From NCBI GenBank assembly GCA_002316215.1, contig DCDB01000193.1, forward strand, positions 1 through 6,302: a stretch of DNA of 6,302 nt, in the 5' to 3' direction. Positions 6,282 to 6,302 of this stretch are shown in pieces; within the stretch, counting starts at the first letter, position 1, and each line of letters begins with the position of its first letter. This DNA comes from Lachnospiraceae bacterium UBA1066. GTDB taxonomy: Bacteria; Bacillota; Clostridia; Lachnospirales; Lachnospiraceae. The position numbers were made by a program, and so were the translations under genes. Under the pieces are notes generated by a model. It was not told where the DNA came from and made no database searches. It worked only from the letters and a program-made list of their open reading frames with translations.

Positions 6282-6301
6282 ATCACTACTGTCCCAACGT
6301 T
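6282..6301 (-). repeat. Right terminal inverted repeat
   Basis: This is the exact reverse complement of bases 1-20. The inner 14 bases (6282-6295) mirror GGGACAGTAGTGAT, and the outer AACGTT (6296-6301) is palindromic and followed by A. If the base before the window is T, both ends carry TAACGTTA, which would fit an 8-bp target duplication; a 6-bp duplication fits equally. Confidence 0.7.
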
Positions 6302-6302
6302 A

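Larger units (their letters stand above)
1..6302. mobile_element. Putative non-autonomous TIR-bounded element carrying a restriction-modification operon
   Basis: Bases 1-20 and 6282-6301 are perfect inverted copies at the two extremes of the window. Everything between is passenger: a truncated zinc-finger gene, a four-gene restriction-modification operon, a terminator and a small membrane-protein ORF. No transposase, integrase, recombinase or relaxase motif is seen in any frame, so the unit would be non-autonomous (mobilised in trans) if it moves. The ORFs next to each end start just inside the repeats without a ribosome binding site, as expected if the passenger DNA was captured with cut gene edges. 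I cannot assign the ends to a known IS family from memory. It could instead be a segment framed by two inverted copies of an unrelated short repeat. Confidence 0.5.

Noticed and set aside
1..6302. CRISPR array, tRNA, rRNA, or transposase genes
   Set aside because: No regularly spaced direct repeats, no tRNA or rRNA sequence features, and no transposase, integrase or recombinase motifs were seen on either strand.

Overview
The window looks like a piece of a Firmicutes (Clostridia-type, gut-associated) genome. The signs are strong AGGAGG/GGAGGT ribosome binding sites, a sigma-A-type promoter, tightly overlapping genes and mixed base composition (about 32% to 49% GC by hand counts in different stretches). 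I cannot name the genus. The first and last 20 bases (1-20 and 6282-6301) are perfect reverse complements: a 14-bp inverted repeat GGGACAGTAGTGAT with the palindrome AACGTT outside it at both ends. This suggests a complete, about 6.3-kb, non-autonomous transposon-like unit. It encodes no recognisable transposase, so any movement would need an enzyme supplied from elsewhere.

Layout, left to right. (1) 1-20, left terminal repeat. (2) 26-364, a short, probably 5'-truncated gene for a four-cysteine, arginine-rich C-terminal zinc-binding segment; in-frame stops in the terminal repeat lie just upstream of it. (3) 365-503, an intergenic region with a good extended -10 promoter (442-470) and a strong RBS. 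A 9-bp perfect dyad overlaps the start codon of the next gene. (4) 504-5892, a four-gene operon on the + strand with every junction overlapping: an XRE-type regulator (504-737), a short protein with only the SAM-binding half of an N6-adenine methyltransferase (722-1426), a full Eco57I-like N6-adenine methyltransferase with motif SNPPY (1419-2981), and a large protein with an N-terminal GIY-YIG (T5orf172-like) nuclease, a superfamily 2 helicase core and a C-terminal UvrD/PcrA-tail-like domain (2971-5892). (5) 5893-6078, intergenic, with a strong bidirectional terminator hairpin. (6) 6079-6276 on the - strand, a possible small single-pass membrane protein or gene fragment. (7) 6282-6301, right terminal repeat.

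How the genes probably work together: the operon reads as an ATP-dependent restriction-modification system, presumably anti-phage. The two methyltransferase-fold proteins would mark host DNA, perhaps as a heterodimer. The GIY-YIG/helicase protein would translocate on and cut unmodified DNA, and the small XRE protein would tune expression through the dyad at its own start. The architecture does not match the textbook Type I (HsdRMS), Type III (Mod/Res) or single-chain Type IIG/ISP layouts: there is no HsdS, the nuclease is GIY-YIG instead of PD-(D/E)XK, and there is an extra half-methyltransferase. Each domain assignment comes from motifs visible in the translation; the system-level role is inference.
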